Positions 1 to 7,199 of a stretch of DNA of 18,989 nucleotides are shown here, piece after piece. The stretch is from contig JALVTX010000263.1 in assembly GCA_027035825.1 (NCBI GenBank), positions 1 to 18,989 of the forward strand, in the 5' to 3' direction. A program made the position numbers and the translations under genes. The DNA comes from Mariprofundaceae bacterium. Its GTDB lineage: Bacteria; Pseudomonadota; Zetaproteobacteria; Mariprofundales; Mariprofundaceae. Each line of letters opens with the position of its first letter. Position 1 is the stretch's first letter. The notes under the pieces were generated by a model. The model ran no database searches. It was given only the letters and a program-made list of their open reading frames with translations, and was not told the DNA's origin.

Positions 1-827
1 CCGTCGGTGATCTGCGAGCTGTTGCCGGCCGTCACCGTGCCCAGCGGCCGCTCGAACACCGGCTTCAGCTTCGCCAGCGCCTCCATGCTCTGGTTGGCGC
101 GGATGCCCTCGTCGCGCAACACCGGCGCATAATCCGGCGGCGGAAAGAGGTGCACGACCTCGTCGTGATACCAGCCGCTCTCCCAGGCCGCGTGCGCGCG
201 CTGGTGGCTTTGCAGCGCAAACGCGTCCTGCTCCTTGCGCGTGATGGCGAACTCGCGCGCCAGCACCTCGGCCGTCTGCCCCATGTTCAGGCGCACGGTC
301 GGATCGGTCAGTCCCTCAAGCAGGCCCACGCGCGGCTTCCATGGCGCGCGCGCCACGCTCCAGGCCGCCTCGGCCTTCGCGCGCCAGTCGCGCGCCTTCT
401 GCAGGCGGGCCATCGCGGCGCGGAAGTCGTCGTGAAACAGCAGCGGCGCATGGGTCATGGACTCCACGCCGCCGGCCAGCACCACCTCGGCGCGGCCGAG
501 CAGGATTTTCTCCGCCGCGTCGGTCACGGCCTGCATGCCGGAGGCGCAGTTGCGGTGCACGGTATGCGCCGGCACATGGCGCGGCACGCCGGCCTTGAGC
601 GCGATCACCCGGCCGATGTTGGCCGCCTCCGACGGCTGGATCACGTTGCCGACGATGACCGCGTCCAGATCGCGGGACGACACCGGCCCTCGCGCCAGCG
701 TCTCCCGCGCGGCCACCACGCCCAGATCCACGGCATCCAGCCCCGCCAGCATGCCGTTCGCCTTGCCCAGCGGCGTGCGCCAGCCGCATACGACCACGAT
801 GTCCTGTTCGGGTTTTGGAGATTCCAT
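1..827 (-). CDS. Thiolase family protein (acetyl-CoA acyl/acetyltransferase), C-terminus off the window
   Basis: The leftward frame gives about 275 residues of a thiolase N-terminal domain and runs off the left edge. Visible motifs are the N-terminal GWRTPLGKANG segment, GNVIQPSEAANIGR, and the nucleophile motif HRNCASGMQA with the reactive cysteine near residue 94, followed by AGGVESMTHAP. Thiolases cleave 3-ketoacyl-CoA in beta-oxidation or condense acyl-CoAs in the cytoplasm. The C-terminal His and Cys motifs lie outside the window, so the catalytic set cannot be completed and the fatty-acid degradation versus biosynthetic subtype stays open. Two ATG codons are adjacent (830 and 827). I chose 827 because the GAGG of the upstream GAGGGA then sits 5 bases from the start. 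It is divergent from the algC-like gene with a gap of about 110 bases. The family is clear; the exact role is not. Confidence 0.9.
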   Translation of the reverse strand, partial: MESPKPEQDIVVVCGWRTPLGKANGMLAGLDAVDLGVVAARETLARGPVSSRDLDAVIVGNVIQPSEAANIGRVIALKAGVPRHVPAHTVHRNCASGMQAVTDAAEKILLGRAEVVLAGGVESMTHAPLLFHDDFRAAMARLQKARDWRAKAEAAWSVARAPWKPRVGLLEGLTDPTVRLNMGQTAEVLAREFAITRKEQDAFALQSHQRAHAAWESGWYHDEVVHLFPPPDYAPVLRDEGIRANQSMEALAKLKPVFERPLGTVTAGNSSQITD

Positions 828-938
828 CATTCCCTCAGATAGACCATGACGGTGAAAAACGCAACATGCCGGTTGGTCGCGGCCGCGGCGGATTCATGAC
901 GCTGCGGTGAAACAATTGCTTTGTTATCCTTGCCGCCC

Positions 939-2312
939 ATGAGCAAATCCATGAGCGAATTCCCCGACCACGTCTTTCGCGAATACGACATCCGCGGCAT
1001 CGCCGGGCGCGACATCACACCCGAGTTCGCGCGCGCGCTCGGCCGCGCCCACGCGGCCATGCTGCCGGAGGGCGACAGCCGCCCGGTCGTCGTCGGCCGC
1101 GACGTGCGCGAATCCGGCCCGGAGCTGCTGGCCGCGGTCATCGAGGGCGTGACCGCCGCTGGCCGCGACGTGCTGGACATCGGCATGGTTCCCACGCCGC
1201 TCGCCTATTACGCGGTGCACCATCTGGACGCCGCCGGCTGCATCCAGGTCACGGCCAGCCACAATCCGGCGGAATACAACGGCTTCAAGATGATGCTGGG
1301 CAAGGACAGCCTGCATGGCGAGGCCATCCAGCGGCTGAAGGCGCTGATGGCGTCGCCGCCCGCGCCAGTGGCGACGCCGGGCCAGGCGAAAACAGCCGAC
1401 GTGCGGCCGGACTATCACCGCTTCGTGGTGGAGGATTGCCCGCTGGCGCGGCCGCTGAAGGTGGTGATTGACGCAGGCAACGGCCCCTCGGGCGTCATCG
1501 CCGCGCCCATCTACCGCGACCTGGGCTGCGAGGTGGTGGAGCTCTTCTGCGAGCCGAACGGGCGCTTCCCCAACCACCATCCCGACCCGACCGTGGCCGA
1601 GAACATGCGCGATCTGGCCCGCGCGGTGACGGAGACGCAAGCCGATCTCGGCATCGCCTTCGACGGCGACGGCGACCGCATCGGCGTGGTGGATGAGAAC
1701 GGCCACATCATCCATGGCGACATGCTGCTGCTCATCCTCGCCCGCGACCTGCTGGCGCGGCATCCCGGCGCCGCCGTCATCTCCGAGGTCAAGTGCTCGC
1801 GCCACATGTATGCGGACATCGAGGCGCGCGGCGGCCGGGCCATCATGTGGCGCACCGGCCATTCGCCCATCAAGGCCAAGATGAAGGAAACCGGCGCGCT
1901 GCTGGCCGGCGAGATGAGCGGTCACATGTTCTTCGCCGACCGCTTCTTCGGCTTCGACGACGCCGTCTATGCCGGGGCGCGGCTGATGCAGGCCGTGGCG
2001 GCGCAGGACGGCGCCATCTCCGCCATGCTGGCGGACGTGCCACCCTCGGTGACCACGCCGGAAATCCGCGTGGACTGCCCGGACGAACGCAAGTTTGCGC
2101 TAGTGGAAGAGGCCAAGGCGCACTTTGCCGCGCAAGGATACGAGATGATTGACGTGGATGGCGTGCGGCTGGAGTTCGAGGACGGTTGGGCGCTGCTGCG
2201 CGCCTCCAACACGCAGCCCTCGCTGGTGCTGCGGTTTGAAGCGCCCGATGCGGTGCGTCTGGCCGAGATGCGAAGCCTGGTGGAGGGCTGGCTGGAATCC
2301 CGCCTCAATTGA
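939..2312 (+). CDS. algC: Phosphomannomutase/phosphoglucomutase (AlgC type)
   Basis: A 457-residue alpha-D-phosphohexomutase that interconverts hexose-6-phosphate and hexose-1-phosphate, feeding GDP-mannose and UDP-glucose pathways for surface polysaccharides. The active-site elements fall where Pseudomonas AlgC has them. The phosphoserine loop TASHNP has Ser107. The metal loop DGDGDR has Asp242, 244 and 246. The sugar-binding loop GEMSGH has Glu325, Ser327 and His329. The phosphate-binding RASNT starts at Arg421. The N-terminus FREYDIRGI is typical. An in-frame TTG lies further upstream at 921, but family alignment favours ATG at 939 (or 951); no strong ribosome binding site decides. The gene ends 8 bases before the transposon-like element. 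Sugar nucleotides made downstream of this enzyme could supply the glycosyltransferase encoded at 7439, which is inference from proximity only. Confidence 0.93.
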   Translation: MSKSMSEFPDHVFREYDIRGIAGRDITPEFARALGRAHAAMLPEGDSRPVVVGRDVRESGPELLAAVIEGVTAAGRDVLDIGMVPTPLAYYAVHHLDAAGCIQVTASHNPAEYNGFKMMLGKDSLHGEAIQRLKALMASPPAPVATPGQAKTADVRPDYHRFVVEDCPLARPLKVVIDAGNGPSGVIAAPIYRDLGCEVVELFCEPNGRFPNHHPDPTVAENMRDLARAVTETQADLGIAFDGDGDRIGVVDENGHIIHGDMLLLILARDLLARHPGAAVISEVKCSRHMYADIEARGGRAIMWRTGHSPIKAKMKETGALLAGEMSGHMFFADRFFGFDDAVYAGARLMQAVAAQDGAISAMLADVPPSVTTPEIRVDCPDERKFALVEEAKAHFAAQGYEMIDVDGVRLEFEDGWALLRASNTQPSLVLRFEAPDAVRLAEMRSLVEGWLESRLN

Positions 2313-2320
2313 ATTCGGTC

Positions 2321-2344
2321 TAGGGCCTGTTCACACTTATTTGG
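2321..2344 (+). repeat. Left terminal inverted repeat of the MITE-like element
   Basis: 24 bases starting TAGGGCCTGTTCACAC and ending TATTTGG. It is the perfect reverse complement of 2583-2606. The first TA is the presumed duplicated target. Confidence 0.9.
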
Positions 2345-2582
2345 ATGGCGGCGACTTCGGCCATGATTTCGATCTCGCAAGGCATCGCGCGCGTGGCGTG
2401 CCCTCCGCGGCACGCGAGCAAGCGATAACGCCGCGAGGCGGAATCATGGCCAAGTCCCTTCGGGCTGCGCCCGAAATGTTCCCAAATGGCGCCCACTCGG
2501 CGTTGCTCGGCTTGCGCATGGAACCACCATGCGCCGCGCCTTGCGCCTGGATTGGTCGCATTTCGGGCGGCAGCGACACCGC

Positions 2583-2606
2583 CCAAATAAGTGTGAACAG
2601 GCCCTA
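2583..2606 (-). repeat. Right terminal inverted repeat of the MITE-like element
   Basis: 24 bases starting CCAAATAAGTGTGAAC and ending GGCCCTA. It is the perfect reverse complement of 2321-2344. Its last three bases (2604-2606) form the TAG stop codon of the leftward fliT-like gene. Confidence 0.9.
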
Positions 2607-2957
2607 ATCCCCGCCCGCGGCCATCGCCGCCGTCCGGTACAGGCGCATCCGCGCATCATCCACGGTGCGAATGTCCTCGGAGACGTGATGCATCACATCC
2701 CGCATCAGGCGCATGGCCTTGCGGTGCAGCACGTCCAGCCGCGCCAGCCGCTCGGCCTCGTCCGCGCTCATCTGCTCGATGGCGACCAGCTCCAGCCCCT
2801 CCCACACGGGGCGGAAGGCCGCGAGGAAATCGTCCATGGCCGCATCCACCCCATTCCACTCCCCGCGCGCCAGCCGCAGGCGCACTTCCTCCAGCGCCTC
2901 CAGGCTGGCGTCCATGCTCGCCAGCAGCGAACGCTCGCGGGGAGCGGCCGCGGCCAT
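2604..2957 (-). CDS. fliT: FliT-like small helical flagellar protein (export chaperone candidate)
   Basis: A 117-residue, mostly helical and charged protein directly after fliS. Its ATG overlaps the fliS stop (TGATG, one shared base), which implies translational coupling. FliT-type proteins are cytoplasmic chaperones for the filament cap FliD and in enterics also restrain FlhDC. The call rests on size, helical character and the conserved fliD-fliS-fliT order rather than on a strong motif, as FliT sequences are highly variable. Helices can be suggested at roughly residues 8-32, 36-62 and 65-110. A GTG one codon upstream (2960) is an alternative start, but ATG at 2957 is preferred. The TAG stop is formed by the terminus of the inserted MITE-like element. 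Removing the element and one TA copy would also leave TAG, so the protein appears undamaged. Confidence 0.6.
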   Translation of the reverse strand: MAAAAPRERSLLASMDASLEALEEVRLRLARGEWNGVDAAMDDFLAAFRPVWEGLELVAIEQMSADEAERLARLDVLHRKAMRLMRDVMHHVSEDIRTVDDARMRLYRTAAMAAGGD

Positions 2958-3367
2958 CACGCCGCCACCGTGGCCGCCGCCTGGCGCGGCTCGGGCCTTC
3001 CCTGCTGCTGGCGGGCGATCTCCTCCCAGCCCTCGCGAAGGGTCTGCACCAGCTGCATGATCTCATCCACCGTCTCGGTGGAGCAACTGCACATGTTCTC
3101 GTTCAGCCGGCGGATCATGTAGGCATAGAGCGCCGCCAACGATGCGGCAATCTTGCCTCCCCGCTCCGTGTCCAGGCTGGTGGCCAGCTCCACGATGGCC
3201 TCGATGGCGCGACCGGTGTGATCGGCCTCCGCCGCCAGATCGCCGGCGATGATGGCGCGACGCGCCCGCCCCAGCGACTTGTACAACGCCTCGTAGCTCA
3301 ACAGCACCAGCCCCAGCGGGCTGGAGCCGTCCACCTGGTGTCCCTGATATGCTCTGTATCCCGTCAT
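2957..3367 (-). CDS. fliS: Flagellin export chaperone FliS
   Basis: A 136-residue helical protein starting MTGYRAYQGHQVDGSSPLGLVLLSYEAL in outline, with the FliS signature region (an N-terminal tyrosine, then a helix of the type LL(Y)xxALxxLxxAR) at residues 3-40. FliS binds the disordered C-terminus of flagellin in the cytoplasm and delivers it unpolymerised to the flagellar export gate. The start at 3367 is fixed by AAGGAGG seven bases upstream; a further ATG 18 bases upstream is less likely. A sigma-28 promoter match lies about 75 bases upstream, so fliS and the coupled fliT can be transcribed apart from fliD. By keeping flagellin unfolded, FliS could also present it to the neighbouring modification enzyme; this is inference. 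Confidence 0.9.
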   Translation of the reverse strand: MTGYRAYQGHQVDGSSPLGLVLLSYEALYKSLGRARRAIIAGDLAAEADHTGRAIEAIVELATSLDTERGGKIAASLAALYAYMIRRLNENMCSCSTETVDEIMQLVQTLREGWEEIARQQQGRPEPRQAAATVAA

Positions 3368-3439
3368 GGTTCCGCCTCCTTGCATGGTTCCGTTCGAATC
3401 CGTTCGCCGGGCGAACCCGTCGCCCCCGCTCCTGTTTAT

Positions 3440-3466
3440 CTATCGCCGAAACGCGCCGGAACTGAA
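3440..3466 (-). promoter_or_regulatory. Sigma-28 (FliA) promoter for fliS-fliT
   Basis: On the minus strand TTCAGTTC (3466-3459), an 11-base spacer, then GGCGATAG (3447-3440). The FliA consensus is TAAAGTTT-N11-GCCGATAA, giving 5 of 8 and 6 of 8 matches at the exact spacing. The same GGCGATAGATA block occurs in the fliC promoter. Predicted transcription start is near 3433, between the fliD stop and the fliS ribosome binding site. Confidence 0.75.
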
Positions 3467-3477
3467 GGAAAAAACTC

Positions 3478-5823
3478 CTAATTCGCGGGCTTGTTGGCGG
3501 CGTTGATCTGGTTGGTCAGAAATGTCTGAGTGGACTTCAACTGGGCCAGGGAACGCTCCAGACGCGAAAACATCTGCGTCAATTGGGTTCGTTTCTGCTC
3601 CATCTGGGCCTGCAGATCGGCGATCTGCTGATCCAGCGACTTGTTGATGGATTGTGAGGCCTGAATGGCATTCTGGATTAGCCCCGTCACGGGATTGGCG
3701 AACACATCCAGCGTGCCGTCAAACCTCGCGCCGACACCAAGGCCCAGTACGATGTCGCCCACCGCACCCGTGACGGTGCCGGTGTAGAGGATGCTCATGC
3801 CATCCACATTGCCGGTGGAACCGGTCAGCACCTGCCCCGTGCCAATAGCCGAAAGCCCGTTGATGGTGCCTGCCACATCCGTTCCCGCCACGGTCTGGTT
3901 GGCGATACCCAGACCGTCCACACTCTGGGAGATCGTGAAGCCGGCGCCCGCGCCATAGTTCCGGCTCCGTATCTGGATGCCATTGCCGGATGCAAGCGCC
4001 TCCACGCCCAAGGCGTTCCGGCCCTGGGTGGTCACCGTATCAGCGCCGAAGTTCAGCGTGCCGCCGCCCTCGTTGTTGGCCGTCAGCCTTACCGCCAACT
4101 GGCTGTCACCGCTGGTCGCATCCGTAACCACGATATGGCCGGACGCATCCAGGCTCGCCGTCACCTGCTGGGCAAAGGCGCTTTGGATCGCGGAAAGCAG
4201 GCCGGAGAGCGTATCGGTTGCCGGATCCAGCACGGTGTAGGTCGCGCTGATGCTGGTACCAGAATGATTGGTGCCGCCGATGGTGATGGTATCTCCCGCC
4301 GCCACGCCCAAGCCCAACTGGGCAAAGGTGGTCGAGCCGGTAGCAGGCGCGCCGCCAGTGGTCGTCAGCGCGGCGCCAAGCATGTGGCTCTCGGTATAGA
4401 CCTTCCCGAACTCGCTATTCAGCGCCTGAACGATGCCGCTCTGGGTCTGCCCGGCGCTCAACGCGACCGTCGCCTGCCGACCCGAACCGGTTTCGGTAAT
4501 GGTCAAGGTCTCGGCGGCGGCCAGACCCGTGGTCACCACATCGGCCGTGCCTGTCACGCTCGCCTGCGTTGCAGCTTGCGTGATGTTCACCGCATAGGTG
4601 CCGGAAGGGGTGTCCAAGCCCTGAATCAGGAAATTCAGATGCGAATTGCTGCTGCTCCCATGGGCCACGAACAGGTCGCGGATGGCGGCCGGGTCATTGT
4701 TCAGATAATTGTCGAACAGGCTGCCATTGATCTGCAAGTGGCCGTTGGCGTCCGGTTCCACGCCAATGCGAACCAGGCTGTCCGGCTTGCCGGCGGCCAC
4801 GCCCGGCACGCTGCTCAACAGGCTGGAGGACAGGGTGCTTTGGATGTTCCGGAGCATCGACTCGCCGGCCAACACGCCGCCCGTTCCGCTCTTGGCGTCA
4901 AACGCAAATTGCTGATTGATGAAATCCTGCACCTTGTTGTAGGCGTCCACGAAGGCCTGCACGTTGTCGCGCAGCGCCTGCCGGTCCACATCGATATTCA
5001 TGGTGATGGTCGTGGCCGGATCGGCCTGCTTCAGGTTCAATGTCACGCCCGGCAGCGCATCGGCGATAATGTTGGAACTGCGCGTCACCGTGAGGCCATC
5101 GATCGTCACCCGTGCATCCTGGGCAGGCTGAAGATTCTGACGCGCGTTGCTCTGGCCCGCGGCCCCCAGATTCAGGCCCGCCAAGGTGCCGCCCGCATCC
5201 AAGTCGACCCCGCTCAACGTGAAACCGGTCGCGCCCGTTTGATCCGCCGTCAGCACCAGCCGATAGTCGTTGGCGGCCGATTTGATGACGGATGCCGTAA
5301 CACCCGTCGTGGCCTTCTGCTGATTGATGTTGGAAACGATGTCCTGCAGGGAGTCGGCAGCCGTCACGTTGATGGTAACGCCCTGGAGTGCGAACGAGCC
5401 GCTCATGCCAAGCGCCACGCTATCGCTGCTCACGGCCGCGCCCGTGGCGTCGGTCACGGCAGCCGAGGAAGCGTCGCGCTGGGCGAGTGCTACCTGATTG
5501 ACGATAATGCTGTGGCTGCCAGCTGACACCGCATTCGTGCCGCTGACATCCAGGAGCGAACTGGCCGGCACGCTCGCATTGCTGCTGGATAGCGTGGCCG
5601 AATAGGAAAAGAACTGGGAACTGTCCGCCATGCTCGTCGCCACATGGCGCAAGTCGAGCAAAGCCTGATTCAGCTGGCTGAAGGCATCCTGCCTGGATTG
5701 CTGGGCGTCCTGCTTGCTCTTGAGCTGGTCGATCTGGAATTGCTGCACGGCCAGCAGCTCATCAATGGCCTTGTTCGTATCGAATCCGGCCACCTGGCTG
5801 GGAATATTGGAAATCACTGGCAT
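3478..5823 (-). CDS. fliD: Flagellar filament cap (hook-associated protein 2) FliD, long form
   Basis: A 781-residue cap protein that sits at the filament tip and helps secreted flagellin fold into place. The start MPVISNIPSQVAGFDTNKAI is typical of FliD and has GGAGG seven bases upstream. The conserved N-terminal FliD domain covers about residues 5-110, and a coiled-coil C-terminus (about 705-781, many Gln/Leu heptads ending KSTQTFLTNQINAANKP) matches the FliD C-terminal domain. Many FliD proteins are about 450-500 residues, so this one has roughly 300 extra. The middle holds hook-IN-like beta modules, including GTYAVNITQAATQA near 405-420, which resembles the N-terminal SAGSHSIIVNQVALAQ segment, and TITIGGTNHSGTSISATYTV near 515-535. 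These Ser/Thr/Gly-rich modules are probably surface exposed. Base composition is less GC-rich than the flanking housekeeping genes. Confidence 0.93.
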   Translation of the reverse strand: MPVISNIPSQVAGFDTNKAIDELLAVQQFQIDQLKSKQDAQQSRQDAFSQLNQALLDLRHVATSMADSSQFFSYSATLSSSNASVPASSLLDVSGTNAVSAGSHSIIVNQVALAQRDASSAAVTDATGAAVSSDSVALGMSGSFALQGVTINVTAADSLQDIVSNINQQKATTGVTASVIKSAANDYRLVLTADQTGATGFTLSGVDLDAGGTLAGLNLGAAGQSNARQNLQPAQDARVTIDGLTVTRSSNIIADALPGVTLNLKQADPATTITMNIDVDRQALRDNVQAFVDAYNKVQDFINQQFAFDAKSGTGGVLAGESMLRNIQSTLSSSLLSSVPGVAAGKPDSLVRIGVEPDANGHLQINGSLFDNYLNNDPAAIRDLFVAHGSSSNSHLNFLIQGLDTPSGTYAVNITQAATQASVTGTADVVTTGLAAAETLTITETGSGRQATVALSAGQTQSGIVQALNSEFGKVYTESHMLGAALTTTGGAPATGSTTFAQLGLGVAAGDTITIGGTNHSGTSISATYTVLDPATDTLSGLLSAIQSAFAQQVTASLDASGHIVVTDATSGDSQLAVRLTANNEGGGTLNFGADTVTTQGRNALGVEALASGNGIQIRSRNYGAGAGFTISQSVDGLGIANQTVAGTDVAGTINGLSAIGTGQVLTGSTGNVDGMSILYTGTVTGAVGDIVLGLGVGARFDGTLDVFANPVTGLIQNAIQASQSINKSLDQQIADLQAQMEQKRTQLTQMFSRLERSLAQLKSTQTFLTNQINAANKPAN

Positions 5824-5853
5824 GCCCGCGCCTCCATCCGCGCCATCATCACG

Positions 5854-5910
5854 AACCCCTCGCAAAATCCGGGCCAGCTTCGTATGCGTTCCCGAATCTC
5901 GCGAGGGGTT
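5854..5910 (-). promoter_or_regulatory. Long inverted repeat in the flaG-fliD gap, just before the fliD ribosome binding site
   Basis: AACCCCTCGC (5854-5863) and GCGAGGGGTT (5901-5910) are perfect 10-base complements around a 37-base loop. Beyond the core the arms remain largely complementary (ATCATCACG against CATGATGAC), giving an imperfect stem of about 19 pairs. In the leftward transcript it forms after flaG and about 20 bases before the fliD GGAGG. No T-run follows, so it is not a standard intrinsic terminator. Control of fliD translation, mRNA processing or protein-binding half-sites are possible. Confidence 0.6.
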
Positions 5911-5938
5911 TCATGATGACGCATCTGCCCTGGCAAGA

Positions 5939-6286
5939 TCATGCCTGCTTGTCGAGCAGCAGACCGATTGCCTCCCTGGCAGCCGCCTGAGCGGCAAGAA
6001 ATTCCTTGGAAGGAACCTGACGAATCACCTCGCCTGTGCCTTGATCCACCACCTTGACCACCAGTTGCCCGGCGGCATCGTCGAAGCCGAACCGGATTCC
6101 CTGATTGGCCGCCGCCATCCTGGCGTTCGCGCGGCTGATGGCCTGCTCCACCTCCTGTCGCGTCGGCTGGGCCGAATCCGCGGCAGGAGAAGAAACGGCA
6201 GTGGACGAACTCTGTGAACCGGAAGGACGAACCGAAACCGAGCCAGGAGTCAGCGATGCAATCTTGATCTGCGTTACGCCTTGCAT
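5939..6286 (-). CDS. flaG: FlaG family flagellar protein
   Basis: A 115-residue protein with a Ser/Pro-rich, probably disordered N-terminus (about 1-45) and the FlaG core RFGFDDAAGQLVVKVVD followed by TGEVIRQVPSKEFL (about 65-96). In other bacteria FlaG affects filament length; its mechanism is poorly known. The start at 6286 has AAGGAGG with a spacing of about 9 bases. It lies between fliC and fliD as in Pseudomonas- and Vibrio-type loci, and is separated from each by a strong inverted repeat. No good separate promoter is visible, so readthrough from fliC is likely. Confidence 0.88.
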   Translation of the reverse strand: MQGVTQIKIASLTPGSVSVRPSGSQSSSTAVSSPAADSAQPTRQEVEQAISRANARMAAANQGIRFGFDDAAGQLVVKVVDQGTGEVIRQVPSKEFLAAQAAAREAIGLLLDKQA

Positions 6287-6322
6287 GACCGCCTACCTCC
6301 TTATCTCAGTATCATCGGCCTT

Positions 6323-6349
6323 TCTCCTCCCCCTTGACGGGGGAGGAGA
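6323..6349 (-). terminator. Strong hairpin after fliC (partial terminator or mRNA 3'-end stabiliser)
   Basis: TCTCCTCCCCC (6323-6333), a five-base loop, then GGGGGAGGAGA (6339-6349): an 11-pair perfect stem 14 bases after the fliC stop. The minus-strand RNA continues AAGGCC rather than a U-run, so it is not a textbook intrinsic terminator. It could protect the abundant fliC message and reduce, but not abolish, readthrough into flaG-fliD. Confidence 0.6.
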
Positions 6350-6362
6350 TCAGCCACCTGCC

Positions 6363-7199
6363 TTACCGGAACAGCCTGAGCACGTTCTGGGAGGCCTGGT
6401 TGGCCTGCGCCAGCATGGCCGTGCCCGCCTGCACCAGCACCTGGCTCTTGGTGAAATTCGCCATCTCGGCAGCCATGTCCGCATCGCGGATGGTGGACAC
6501 CGACGCCGTCGACTGCTCGATGGCCGTGGCCAGGTTGGCCTGCACGAAGTTCAGCTGGTTCTGCACCGCGCCCAGATCGGCGCGCTTGTTCACGACCGTA
6601 TCCAGCGCCGTGTTCAGGGTCGTGATGTAGGCCTGCGCGCCCGTGGCCGAGGTCAGCGTGGCCGTGGTGCCGGCCAAACCGAGGCTGGTTGCATTGTAGC
6701 TGCTGCCCAGATTGACGCTGACGCGATCGTTGGCGGTGTTCTGCGCGCCCACCTGGAAGGACACCGCCGTGCCGGCCGAGCCGTCCAGCAGCTTGACGCC
6801 GTTGTATTCCGCCGTAGCCGCGAACTTGTCGATCTGGCCCTCCAGCTTGATGCGCTCAGCCTCCAGCTTGGCCTTCTCACCCGTGCCATTGTTGGCCGAG
6901 GAAGCCTGCACCGCCAGCGTCTGAATCCGCGTCAGGATGTTCTGAATCTCGTTCAGCGCCGCATCCGCGGTCTTGACCATGGCCACGCCTTGGGCCGCAT
7001 TCTGGCTCGCCGCCTTCAGACGCTGACCAAACGCATCCATCTTCGAGGCAATCGCGAAGCCGGCCGCGTCATCCGCCGCCGAATTGATGCGAAAGCCCGA
7101 GGACAAGCGCTCCAGGGCCTTGTTCATGTTCATGTTGTTCACGCCGAGGTGCTTCAGGGCCGTGACGGCCGCGTTGTTGGTTTGCACTACAAGTGACAT
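6363..7199 (-). CDS. fliC: Flagellin (filament subunit)
   Basis: A 278-residue flagellin made almost only of the conserved D0/D1 helices. The N-terminal helix region is about residues 1-140 (ALERLSSGFRINSAADDAAG at 29-48, LTRIQTLAVQA at 89-99). The C-terminal helix region is about 190-278 (RDADMAAEMANFTKSQVL, ending NVLRLFR). The variable domain shrinks to a short Ser/Thr-rich stretch (about 141-187, with SSYNATSLGLAGTTATLTSAT at its heart), the obvious place for O-linked modification. The start at 7199 has AAGGAG seven bases upstream and a near-consensus sigma-28 promoter about 90 bases upstream. It is divergent from the large glycosyltransferase-sulfotransferase-methyltransferase gene. N-terminal details (VTALKHLGVNNMNMNKAL) differ from the enteric type but preserve the fold signature. 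Confidence 0.96.
   Translation of the reverse strand: MSLVVQTNNAAVTALKHLGVNNMNMNKALERLSSGFRINSAADDAAGFAIASKMDAFGQRLKAASQNAAQGVAMVKTADAALNEIQNILTRIQTLAVQASSANNGTGEKAKLEAERIKLEGQIDKFAATAEYNGVKLLDGSAGTAVSFQVGAQNTANDRVSVNLGSSYNATSLGLAGTTATLTSATGAQAYITTLNTALDTVVNKRADLGAVQNQLNFVQANLATAIEQSTASVSTIRDADMAAEMANFTKSQVLVQAGTAMLAQANQASQNVLRLFR

Larger units (their letters stand above)
2321..2606. mobile_element. MITE-like non-autonomous element with perfect terminal inverted repeats
   Basis: The segment begins TAGGGCCTGTTCACACTTAT (2321-2340, then TTGG) and ends with its exact reverse complement at 2583-2606, so the outer repeats are 24 of 24 bases identical. The outermost TA on each side looks like a target-site duplication, leaving a core of about 282 bp (2323-2604) with 22-bp terminal repeats. 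The interior holds no convincing gene. It folds into two long hairpins: 2359-2368 pairs with 2442-2451 around a stem at 2396-2415, and 2469-2478 pairs with 2559-2568 around a perfect stem at 2514-2534. A TA duplication is known for IS630/Tc1-mariner and for some IS5-group elements; which transposase family mobilises it cannot be told here. It lies between the convergent algC and fliT ends and may also act as a bidirectional transcription stop. Confidence 0.82.

Noticed and set aside
828..860. Possible TTGCGT-N17-TATCTG promoter for the thiolase
   Set aside because: The -10 overlaps the ribosome binding site, so the transcript would start after the start codon.
2321..2606. Small open frames inside the MITE-like element
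   Set aside because: They end in the inverted repeats, overlap in several frames and match no family; the element is better read as non-coding.
4135..5526. Long open frame on the plus strand opposite fliD (463 codons)
   Set aside because: It is His/Arg/Gly-rich with no family motif and lies fully antisense to a clear FliD; a shadow frame of GC-rich coding DNA.
6290..6335. Possible sigma-28 promoter for flaG (GCCGATGA on the minus strand)
   Set aside because: The -10 resembles the consensus, but the -35 is poor at 11 bases spacing and falls inside the fliC hairpin.
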